Of a DNA stretch of 6,018 nucleotides, positions 1-6,018 are shown piece by piece. The notes beneath the pieces were generated by a model. It was not told the DNA's origin and did no database searches. It saw nothing but the letters and a program-made list of their open reading frames with translations. Position 1 is the stretch's first letter. Every line of letters begins with the position of its first letter. This DNA is from Desulfovibrio sp. (GTDB taxonomy: Bacteria; Desulfobacterota; Desulfovibrionia; Desulfovibrionales; Desulfovibrionaceae), in contig JAAUYW010000077.1 in NCBI GenBank assembly GCA_014804915.1, positions 1 through 6,018 of the forward strand, written 5' to 3'. Made by a program: the position numbers and the translations under genes.

Positions 1-1052
1 AAAACCTGGCGAAGGCTGACGAAAGGGTGGCAGTGCTGCCCATTGAAGTGGAGCTGACGCCCGGACCGCAACATTCTGTTTCCGCCAGCGCGCGCTATGA
101 TTCTGACACCGGCTTTGGCGTGGAAGGCACCTGGGAGCATCGCAACCTGTTTGGCAATGGCGAAAAGCTCGTCCTGGACGCGCCGATTTCCCAGCAGGAA
201 ACCGGTCTGAAGGCGCATTTTGAAAAGCCGGCTTTCCTGGATCGCGAGCAGCGCCTCTATTTTGACGGGGCTGCCCTCTGGGAAAATACGGACGCCTACC
301 AGCAGCAGTCGGTAAAGGCCGAAGGCGGCATTTATCGCCGCCTGGCCCGCAACTGGTCCGGCGCCCTCTCCATTTTTGCCGAGGGCGGCTCGCTCAAGGA
401 TAACGAGCATGAAAAAAAGCCGTATTTTGTTTTCAGCCCGCGCGGAGGCATTCGCTATGACGGCCGCAACAATCGCATGAACACCAGCAAGGGCACAATG
501 GCCGAACTCAAGTTCAAGCCTTTCAGCGGCTATTATGAGGAGGAATTCAGCGCCCTGGCGGGCGACTTCTCATTTGCGGCCTGGTATCCGCTTCTGGGCA
601 GGAAGCCGGACGGAGCCATTGACGACACTGTGGTGCTGGCAGGCCGCGTTGAGCTTGGCGCAATGCCGGGCAGCACTTCGCTGCATTCAATTCCCGCGAG
701 CCTGCGCTATTATACCGGCGGCGCAGGCACAGTGCGCGGCTACGCCTATCAGTCCATTGGCCCGCGTGACAGCGAGGGCGATCCGCTGGGCGGCCGCTCC
801 TACCAGGTAGTCAATCTGGAGGCCAGATTTATGGTCGCTGAAAATATCGGCATAGTGCCATTTCTGGATGGCGGTATGGTTTACCGCGAGCAATGGCCAA
901 GACTGGATGGCGACATGGACTGGGGCACAGGACTTGGCTTTCGCTATTATACGCCAATCGGACCGGTTCGGCTGGATGTGGCGACGCCCCTGCACCGGAT
1001 TGACGATGACCCGCCAGTGCAGTTCTACATCAGCATCGGGCAGTCGTTCTGA
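1..1052 (+). CDS. tamA: TamA, outer-membrane Omp85-family barrel of the translocation and assembly module (5' end cut off by window)
   Basis: The frame is open from base 3 with no stop, so the gene begins left of the window; about 349 codons are visible. The GTG at 27 is an internal valine, not a likely start. TamA proteins are usually near 570-600 residues, so the signal peptide and most of the three POTRA domains are missing. Counting from the GTG at 27, residues 1-20 look like the last POTRA strand, and barrel strands follow, with the family-typical stretch DTGFGVEGTWEHRNLFGNGE near 27-46. The Omp85 loop-6 signature VRGY lies at 236-239 (bases 732-743) in GGAGTVRGY. A late strand GPVRLDVATPL at 312-322 and a final aromatic strand ending in Phe form the expected C-terminal signal for the Bam complex. 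BamA shares this barrel fold, but the adjacent, overlapping tamB makes TamA the better call. Known role: outer-membrane partner of TamB in assembling membrane proteins and, through TamB, in linking the two membranes. Confidence 0.9.
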   Translation, partial: NLAKADERVAVLPIEVELTPGPQHSVSASARYDSDTGFGVEGTWEHRNLFGNGEKLVLDAPISQQETGLKAHFEKPAFLDREQRLYFDGAALWENTDAYQQQSVKAEGGIYRRLARNWSGALSIFAEGGSLKDNEHEKKPYFVFSPRGGIRYDGRNNRMNTSKGTMAELKFKPFSGYYEEEFSALAGDFSFAAWYPLLGRKPDGAIDDTVVLAGRVELGAMPGSTSLHSIPASLRYYTGGAGTVRGYAYQSIGPRDSEGDPLGGRSYQVVNLEARFMVAENIGIVPFLDGGMVYREQWPRLDGDMDWGTGLGFRYYTPIGPVRLDVATPLHRIDDDPPVQFYISIGQSF

Positions 1053-1054
1053 TG
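1050..1054 (+). promoter_or_regulatory. tamA/tamB stop-start overlap (TGATG), probable translational coupling
   Basis: The tamA stop TGA (1050-1052) shares its last A with the tamB start ATG (1052-1054). The 12 bases before the ATG hold no convincing Shine-Dalgarno sequence; the nearest purine-rich run is GGG at 1038-1040, which is too far upstream to be ideal. This suggests that ribosomes finishing tamA restart on tamB, keeping the two partners in step. The overlap is directly visible; the coupling is inferred. Confidence 0.7.
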
Positions 1055-4000
1055 TTCTGGCGCAGGAAAAAGCAGTCGGAGGGCGAGCCCGGGCAAGAGC
1101 CAAAACCTCGCAAAAAAAGCCTGGCTCTGCGGATCTGCAAATATGCCTCCCTGGTTCTGGCGCTGCTGTTTCTCGCGGTTTGCGCCGGCGGAGCCTGGCT
1201 TACGCAATCGCAGTCAGGCCTGGACTGGCTGCGCTCGACTGCCAATTCCTTTCTGGCTACAGCAAAGCCGCTGGCCTTCAGGCTGACCAACCTTGAGGGC
1301 TCCATCCCTTTCAGTTTCAGCTTTGGCATTGAAGCGCTGGATAAGCGCGGGCTCTGGCTGGCAGCGCCCCGCAATACTGTGGTCTGGGACTGGAAAAGAC
1401 TGCCAGGCGCCATTGTCTTCAGGCAAATATCAGCCGAAGCTGTGGACTTGCAGCGCTTTCCTGATCTGCCGCCAGAGCCTGAAGACAAAAGGGAGGAGCC
1501 GTCAAGGCCCCTGACAGTGGCGGACGTCCAGGCCATGCTTGCAAAGGCTGCCGATTTTCTTGGCAAATCCCACTGGTGGCTGCCGGAGATAGGCTTTGAC
1601 GCGATAACCCTTGGGGCCAGGCTGCCCGCAAGCCTGCTGCCTTCCGGCGACGAGCGCCCGCAAAGGCTTGCGCTTGATGCGACGCTCGTCATGAAAGCGC
1701 TTGCCAATACTGTGGACGCAGCCTTGCGGGCGCAGCTGACAAACGCGCTCGACAGCCAGATTTATGTTCCGGATCTGAATTTCGATTCTCTTGGCCTGCG
1801 CGTGACCCTGAATGCCGGGCCAAATCCGGATGGCCTGAAGGCTGCGCTCAATCTGGAGGCGGAAGTTGCAAAGCCCCGCCTGAAGCTCAGGGACATTCCC
1901 GAAAATTTGCTTGGCGAGGAAATGCGGCTCAATTTTGGCCTTGCCGCCTTGGCCAATACAGTTGAGCCTGCGGCGCGAATCGAGATTACCGGTCCAAATC
2001 TGGAAGCAGGGCGGCTCAGTCTGGCTGGAGGCGGCCAGTGGCAGAGCGACGCAGCCTGGAAGGAAGGCCGGGTGGCCGGCCCTTGCGAATACGATCTGGG
2101 GCTCAATTTCGCGCCTGGCGATGCCAGCCCGGAATCTCCCCTGGCGCCCATCCGGAGTCCTGTGCGACTCGGCCTGGCCGTAGCTGGCGATCTGCCCAGA
2201 CTCAATCTTGATCTGGGGCTGGCGTGCGCGAATCTCGAGGAAAAGGGCCATGCGCTGAAAGATACGCGGCTGGCCCTTTCCGCCAGCGATGTCAGCGTGC
2301 CCTATGATGCCCAGGCCCTGCGCAGCCTTGAACAGGAACATGATCTTGGCCTGGCGGTTGACACGGTTTTTGAAGGTCAGAAAATCGCGCTGGCCAGCAG
2401 GATCTTTTTTCAGGCCCTGCAGTCCGCCCCGGGGAAAACTCCCGCGGACTGGCGCGTTGGCCTGCGCGATTTTTCCCTGAATGGCCTTGGCGCTGTCGCC
2501 CGGGGCAATCTGGCCGTGCTGTTGCCTGAGGGCAAAAAGCCTGGCCTCGACGGCAGCCTGAATTTCAGGATCGCGGACTGGAAGGCGCTTGGACTGCTGA
2601 TGCCGGAGCAGACCATCGCCGGGGAGGCGAATTTGTCCGTCGCGCTTGCTTCCGGCCTGTCAGGCGAGGTTGCGGACGCCTTGCTGCCAGTGCGCGACGC
2701 GCTTACGCCCGGGCTGCCGCCAAATGCCCAGAGCGCGGTAATTACGCTCCGCGTGCCTGGCATCAGCATGCGCTCTGGCCGGAAGCTGCTGTTTGAGGGC
2801 AGTTCTGTGAATGGCGATATCCGGCTGCAGGATATTTTTGGGGATCTGGCTGTAAACGCGGTTCTTGGGGCGGGAAGCCTGTCTGCCGCAGGATTGAAGC
2901 TAGCGGCTGACGCAAGGGCAAACGGCAGGATTTCGGGGCCGCTGGATGTGGAGGTCGCGAGCAAGGGCAGCGTCAATGCCAAAATCGGGGCTCAATGGAA
3001 TCCCGGGCTTGTGCGCCTCGGCGCCCTGGAAGTAATGGCTGATCTCTCCGCGTTGCTTGACAAAAAGGGACGGATGCTGGCCGGCATACGCTCGGCTGGC
3101 CCGGCGCAGCTGGAATATGGCGATAATGGCATCAAGGTCAGCAATCTGGATCTGCGCATTCTGCCAGCTGGCAGGCTCAGGGCAAGCGGCGGCCTGGCGC
3201 CTGACAGGCTGGATTTGCGGCTTGGCCTGGAAAACCTGGATTTCAAGCCCTGGCAGGCGCTCGCGCCTGCGCTGCCTGCAGGCAGCGCCTCGCTTTCCGC
3301 CGAGCTCTCCGGCACTCCGAAACGGCCTTCAGGCAAATTCCGGCTGGACGTGAACAGGCTGGCAGTGCCAGGAGTCGCGCTCAAGCCGGTGAGTTTTGCG
3401 CTGGCAGGCGCAATAGAAGAGGGCAGGGGCGGGAGCGCGCTGAAAACGCGCCTGGAGCTGAATCCGCAAACTGTCAGCGCGCTGGGCGGCACTGTGGCGC
3501 AGGTAGCCGCCAGCCTGCCGCTGCATTTTGGCGCAAACGGCGTGCCAGCGCCGGACATGAAGGGCCCGCTGCAGGCGAAAGTGCGCTGGGATGGCGCGCT
3601 TGGGCCGCTCTGGAATCTCGTGCCTGTGGCTGATATGCGCCTGAATGGCCGCGTAGCCGTAGATCTGGATGCCTCGGGCAGCCTGGAAAAGCCAAAAGTG
3701 GCCGGTTATGCCGCAATCAGCAACGGGCGCTATGAAAACCTGCTTCTGGGCGTCCTGCTCACGGACATCAATCTGCGCGTTGATCTGGACGATGCCGGCA
3801 GGACGGCGAAAAAGGCCCCTGGCGCCCTGGATTCCCTGCCAGGCAAAATGAAACTGGCACTGAGCGTTGGCGATGGCCGCGGCGGCGCATTGACTGCCAG
3901 CGGCGGCGGCAACCTCGATGGCACAGCGCTGGACATAGCGGCGAAGATCAATGACCTGAAGCCCTTGCGACGCCGCGACGTTCATGTGGAGCTATCAGGC

Positions 4001-4912
4001 CAGGTGGGAGTGAAAGGCACGGCCCTGGCGCCTGTTGTGGAGGGCGAAATTATTGTTGACAAGGGCGAGGTGCTGCTCAACAACCTTGAAATGACTGGCA
4101 GCGTCACAACCCTGGACATAACGCAGCCAGGCGCAAGGGAGAAAGCTGCGGCGCCTGCGCCTGCCAGCGGCGGAGGCGGGCGGCTGAATGTGCGCGTGCG
4201 GATGCTGCCCAGATTCAGCGTTGAAGGCAGGGGGCTCGCCAGCCTCTGGCAGGCCAATCTGCTTGTTGCCGGGCCGCTGACAAATCCGCAGGTCACAGGC
4301 AATATCAGCTGTGTGCGCGGCAATTTCGATTTTCTGGGCAAAATGTTCGCCCTGACGCGCGGCATAGTCTTTTTCGGGGGCGGCTCGCTGGCAAATCCGC
4401 TGCTTGATATCGAGCTTACGCATGATACGCCTGATCTGGTCGCCCATATTCTTGTAACCGGCCCGGTCAACAAGATCCGCATCAAGCTGACAAGCGATCC
4501 GGCTGTGCCCAGGGACGAGATTCTCTCGCGTGTCCTGTTTGGCCGCAGCGTGAATGACCTGAGCCGCATGGAAGCGCTGCAGCTGGCCGGGGCAGTCGCC
4601 CAGCTGGCGGGTTTTGGCGGCGGAAGCGGACTCCTGGGATCAGCCAAAAAGGCCCTTGGCGTGGATGTGCTGCGCATTGGCACTGCCAATACCGGCTCTG
4701 AGAACCAGACCAACGAGGACACTGGCGGCGGCACTACCGTGGAAATGGGCAAATATATAAATGATTACATTTATATGGGAGTGCAGCAGGGCTTTTCGTC
4801 AGATTCAACAGCATTTATAATTGAAATAGAAATCACGCCCAGGACAAATTTTGAGCTGCGCTCGGAGAAGACCAATACCTGGGGCGGCATCAAGTGGAAA
4901 TATAATTATTGA
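1052..4912 (+). CDS. tamB: TamB, inner-membrane-anchored periplasm-spanning component of the translocation and assembly module (TamB/DUF490 domain)
   Basis: This 1286-residue protein is close in size to E. coli TamB (1259). Residues 1-30 are rich in Lys and Arg, followed by one hydrophobic segment at about 32-50, giving an uncleaved signal anchor with the bulk of the protein in the periplasm. The long middle part (about 60-930) is low-complexity-looking, rich in Leu, Ala and Gly with alternating hydrophobic strands, as expected for the hydrophobic-groove beta-taco/AsmA-like bridge fold. The C-terminal TamB domain covers roughly 930-1286 and is the most recognisable part: RLNVRVRMLPRFSVEGRGL from 1044, SDPAVPRDEILSRVLFGRS at 1148-1166, EALQLAGAVAQLAG soon after, and an aromatic end GGIKWKYNY. 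A Pro-Ala/Gly linker (APAPASGGGG) ends at about 1043, just before the first of these motifs. The start overlaps the tamA stop, and no better start is needed. Known role: with TamA, and in the wider AsmA-like family, outer-membrane protein assembly and phospholipid movement between the membranes. The last 170 bases are clearly AT-richer than the rest of the gene. Confidence 0.95.
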   Translation: MFWRRKKQSEGEPGQEPKPRKKSLALRICKYASLVLALLFLAVCAGGAWLTQSQSGLDWLRSTANSFLATAKPLAFRLTNLEGSIPFSFSFGIEALDKRGLWLAAPRNTVVWDWKRLPGAIVFRQISAEAVDLQRFPDLPPEPEDKREEPSRPLTVADVQAMLAKAADFLGKSHWWLPEIGFDAITLGARLPASLLPSGDERPQRLALDATLVMKALANTVDAALRAQLTNALDSQIYVPDLNFDSLGLRVTLNAGPNPDGLKAALNLEAEVAKPRLKLRDIPENLLGEEMRLNFGLAALANTVEPAARIEITGPNLEAGRLSLAGGGQWQSDAAWKEGRVAGPCEYDLGLNFAPGDASPESPLAPIRSPVRLGLAVAGDLPRLNLDLGLACANLEEKGHALKDTRLALSASDVSVPYDAQALRSLEQEHDLGLAVDTVFEGQKIALASRIFFQALQSAPGKTPADWRVGLRDFSLNGLGAVARGNLAVLLPEGKKPGLDGSLNFRIADWKALGLLMPEQTIAGEANLSVALASGLSGEVADALLPVRDALTPGLPPNAQSAVITLRVPGISMRSGRKLLFEGSSVNGDIRLQDIFGDLAVNAVLGAGSLSAAGLKLAADARANGRISGPLDVEVASKGSVNAKIGAQWNPGLVRLGALEVMADLSALLDKKGRMLAGIRSAGPAQLEYGDNGIKVSNLDLRILPAGRLRASGGLAPDRLDLRLGLENLDFKPWQALAPALPAGSASLSAELSGTPKRPSGKFRLDVNRLAVPGVALKPVSFALAGAIEEGRGGSALKTRLELNPQTVSALGGTVAQVAASLPLHFGANGVPAPDMKGPLQAKVRWDGALGPLWNLVPVADMRLNGRVAVDLDASGSLEKPKVAGYAAISNGRYENLLLGVLLTDINLRVDLDDAGRTAKKAPGALDSLPGKMKLALSVGDGRGGALTASGGGNLDGTALDIAAKINDLKPLRRRDVHVELSGQVGVKGTALAPVVEGEIIVDKGEVLLNNLEMTGSVTTLDITQPGAREKAAAPAPASGGGGRLNVRVRMLPRFSVEGRGLASLWQANLLVAGPLTNPQVTGNISCVRGNFDFLGKMFALTRGIVFFGGGSLANPLLDIELTHDTPDLVAHILVTGPVNKIRIKLTSDPAVPRDEILSRVLFGRSVNDLSRMEALQLAGAVAQLAGFGGGSGLLGSAKKALGVDVLRIGTANTGSENQTNEDTGGGTTVEMGKYINDYIYMGVQQGFSSDSTAFIIEIEITPRTNFELRSEKTNTWGGIKWKYNY

Positions 4913-4923
4913 CGCTGGCGTCA
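4910..4923. terminator. Perfect palindrome spanning both convergent stop codons, possible weak terminator
   Basis: The 14 bases TGACGCTGGCGTCA are a perfect inverted repeat with 6-base arms around TG. As RNA the innermost pair would open, leaving a 5-pair stem with a 4-base loop. The left end is the tamB stop TGA; the right end is the complement of the methyltransferase stop. On the plus strand the bases after it are GC-rich with no U run, so it does not look like a classic terminator in that direction. On the minus strand it is followed by the AT-rich stretch ATAATTATATTT, which could support weak termination of the leftward unit. The stem is short and no function is proven. Confidence 0.35.
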
Positions 4924-5778
4924 GCCTGCGGATCTGGCGGCCTGCTTTTCGAGAGCTGCGGCAAGCTGCTTGCGCTCGCGCGTGCCAGGCGCAAGCCAGG
5001 AGTCAAACTCCGGGCATTTTTTCTGATAGCGGCAAAAGACCAGAAAGCCGGTATGGCTGGTCATTCTGTCCGCTGGCCGAAGGCGATCTGCCAGCGGCTT
5101 CCAGGGCCGCAGCAGGATTTCGCAAACTTCCACTTCGCCAAACGGCCCGGTTTCCAGGCCGTCCAGCAATGCGCTCACCTGCGGAGTAGTAGGCAGCAGG
5201 AAGCCAAGCGTGGCGCCAGGCCTCACTGCTTGCGGAATCTGGCCGAGGCAGAGCCACGGCTCGCGCATGTCAAGAAACAGGGCATCCGCGCCGGCCGCCT
5301 CAAAGCCTGCGCTGACATCCCTGTTGTGGATCACGACATTCGCGCCAAGGCCGGCCCAGTCCAGGTTGCGCCTGGCCAGGCGCGTGAATTCCTCGCGGCT
5401 GTCATGGCTGACAACCTTGCCAGTCGGGCCGCAAAACCAGGACAGGGCTAGCGTGAGGGAGCCTGAGCCGCAGCCTGCCTCGACAATGGTTCTGTCCGGC
5501 CCCGCTCCAAGACGCAGGCAGATCTGGGCTATGTCCTTGGGATAGATGATCTGGGTTTTGCGTTTTATGCCCATGAGCAGGTCGTAAAGCGTGGCTTCCT
5601 CAACCCTGACCGGCATTCCGAGACTGGTGCGCGCTATGGCCCCGTATTCCAGGGCGGCGACAGCGTCGGCGGCCAGCGCGCCGTCATTCGTATGCCAGAC
5701 GTCTCCTGGCGTGAGTTTTTTGATATAACGCTTTTTTTTCGGCGTTACATAAACTATAATGGAATTGTAGGGAATCAT
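4921..5778 (-). CDS. trmI: tRNA (adenine-58-N1)-methyltransferase, TrmI family
   Basis: This 285-residue protein has the usual length of bacterial TrmI. The family uses S-adenosylmethionine to methylate N1 of A58 in the tRNA T-loop, works in the cytoplasm, and is normally a homotetramer. A small N-terminal beta domain (about 1-65, including TPKKKRYIKKLTPGD and HTNDG) precedes a Rossmann-fold catalytic domain. Visible marks are RKTQIIYPKD at 73-82, the SAM-binding motif EAGCGSGSLT at 100-109, a probable catalytic or adenine-binding Asp at 170 in LFLDMREPW, and RMTSHTGFLVF at 238-248 near the end. All key family motifs are present, so it is probably active. The ATG at 5778 is chosen because the N-terminus (MIPYNSIIVYVTPK) matches the family pattern, and because AAGG lies 6 bases upstream. 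The start overlaps the stop of the gene before it, implying co-transcription; the promoter must lie right of the window. Assignment as a TrmI-type enzyme is firm. The exact base modified (A58 alone or A57/A58 as in archaea) is inferred. Confidence 0.93.
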   Translation of the reverse strand: MIPYNSIIVYVTPKKKRYIKKLTPGDVWHTNDGALAADAVAALEYGAIARTSLGMPVRVEEATLYDLLMGIKRKTQIIYPKDIAQICLRLGAGPDRTIVEAGCGSGSLTLALSWFCGPTGKVVSHDSREEFTRLARRNLDWAGLGANVVIHNRDVSAGFEAAGADALFLDMREPWLCLGQIPQAVRPGATLGFLLPTTPQVSALLDGLETGPFGEVEVCEILLRPWKPLADRLRPADRMTSHTGFLVFCRYQKKCPEFDSWLAPGTRERKQLAAALEKQAARSAG

Positions 5779-5788
5779 TCCCTGCCTT
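5775..5788 (-). promoter_or_regulatory. Ribosome-binding site and ATGA overlap at the trmI start
   Basis: Read on the minus strand, AAGG (5788-5785) is followed by six bases and then ATG (5778-5776). The upstream gene's stop TGA occupies 5777-5775, so the junction is the classic four-base ATGA overlap. This supports both the chosen trmI start and translational coupling with the gene before it. Confidence 0.65.
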
Positions 5789-6018
5789 GCGGAAGCGCGC
5801 GCCTGGGCTGGAAGTAGTCTGGCAGGCTGAAAAGGCGGATCGAGCGGGAGTGGGGAAAAGAGTCCGGTTTGGTAACCTGGCCTTCAATGCTGATTCTTTC
5901 ATCCGAGAGGCCGAAGGGCTCGAGCTCATGGCCGGAATTGAGATATTCGAGCGCGTCGCGGGAAAGCGCGAACACGGGCATTGAGGTTGTGGCATTGCCT
6001 GCAAAGAGACTGGTCCGG
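5775..6018 (-). CDS. C-terminal end of an unidentified protein (gene continues past the right edge)
   Basis: About 80 codons are open from the right edge to a TGA at 5775. The ATG at 5981 is in frame, but the frame stays open above it (reading RTSLFAGNATTS before that Met), so the true start is probably outside the window. The visible part is soluble-looking, with mixed charge, a short acidic stretch (GHELEPFGLSDER) and a basic Pro-rich end (PDYFQPRRALPQGRE). There is no transmembrane segment, cysteine cluster or catalytic motif that I recognise, and I cannot name a family. Codon use is typical of the neighbours, with mostly G or C in third positions. The stop overlaps the trmI start by four bases, and both facts favour a real gene over a chance frame. 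Its position suggests it is co-transcribed with trmI, which alone does not reveal its function. Confidence 0.7.
   Translation of the reverse strand, partial: RTSLFAGNATTSMPVFALSRDALEYLNSGHELEPFGLSDERISIEGQVTKPDSFPHSRSIRLFSLPDYFQPRRALPQGRE

Noticed and set aside
27..29. GTG at 27 as a start codon for the first gene.
   Set aside because: The frame is open upstream to the window edge, and the protein at this point is already at the junction of the last POTRA domain and the barrel, so the GTG is an internal valine.
1..1052. Identity as BamA rather than TamA.
   Set aside because: The barrel signatures are shared, but the immediately overlapping tamB gene is the standard TamA context. The missing POTRA count could settle it fully.
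1502..2341. Long minus-strand open frame of 279 codons inside tamB, one of several long antisense frames (also 2410-2982, 2992-3558 and 3982-4752).
   Set aside because: They lie wholly within a clear tamB reading frame. GC-rich DNA makes such antisense frames common, their translations look compositionally odd (Ser, Pro and Arg rich or Gln and Arg rich), and they show no recognisable domain.
1052..4912. Very frequent CTGGC/GCCAG words through tamB as a possible dispersed recognition motif.
   Set aside because: In the coding frame many are simply Leu-Ala or Ser/Ala-Gly codon pairs in a Leu- and Ala-rich protein with strong CTG and GCC/GCG preference. Spacing looks irregular.
4913..5778. A promoter or divergent regulatory region between the gene pairs.
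   Set aside because: The genes converge with 8 bases between stops, so there is no upstream region for any gene inside this window.
5787..5984. Plus-strand open frame opposite the right-edge gene.
   Set aside because: It overlaps a minus-strand frame that has better codon use and a coupled ATGA junction with trmI. No ribosome-binding site or family resemblance was seen.
5684..6004. Minus-strand 106-codon frame overlapping both the right-edge gene and the trmI start.
   Set aside because: It is out of frame with both supported genes and has no recognisable features. It is the frame reached by a -1 slip at the A8 run and otherwise looks like a shadow.

Overview
The window holds four densely packed protein-coding genes and almost no non-coding DNA. 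Two genes run rightward (the 3' part of tamA, then complete tamB). Two run leftward (the 3' end of an unidentified gene, then a complete trmI-type tRNA methyltransferase gene). The two pairs converge, with 8 bases between their stop codons. A TamA/TamB pair indicates a diderm (Gram-negative) bacterium. The sequence is GC-rich (roughly 60% by eye) with Leu-Ala-rich proteins. The methyltransferase strongly resembles, from memory, versions in Desulfovibrio and relatives (shared stretches such as TQIIYPKDI, ALSWFCGPTGKVVS and LARRNLDWAG). My best guess is therefore a member of the Desulfovibrionaceae or a close relative; this is inference, not a database result.

Bases 1-1052 encode the last part of the POTRA region and the 16-strand outer-membrane barrel of TamA, an Omp85-family protein; its beginning lies left of the window. 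Its TGA stop overlaps by one base the ATG of tamB (1052-4912). TamB is a 1286-residue inner-membrane-anchored, periplasm-spanning protein that ends in the conserved TamB/DUF490 domain. TamA and TamB are known partners of the translocation and assembly module, which links the inner and outer membranes. It has been implicated in outer-membrane protein assembly and in phospholipid transport to the outer membrane.

On the minus strand, an open frame enters from the right edge and stops at 5775. Its stop overlaps by four bases (ATGA) the start of the methyltransferase gene (5778 down to 4921), so the two are probably one transcriptional unit. The enzyme is predicted to make 1-methyladenosine at position 58 of the tRNA T-loop. 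A perfect 14-base palindrome spans both convergent stop codons and the whole gap between them.

No promoter, RNA gene, mobile element, CRISPR array or tandem repeat could be supported. I found no sign of an undescribed system here. The region reads as ordinary core genome with a few small points of layout worth a check.
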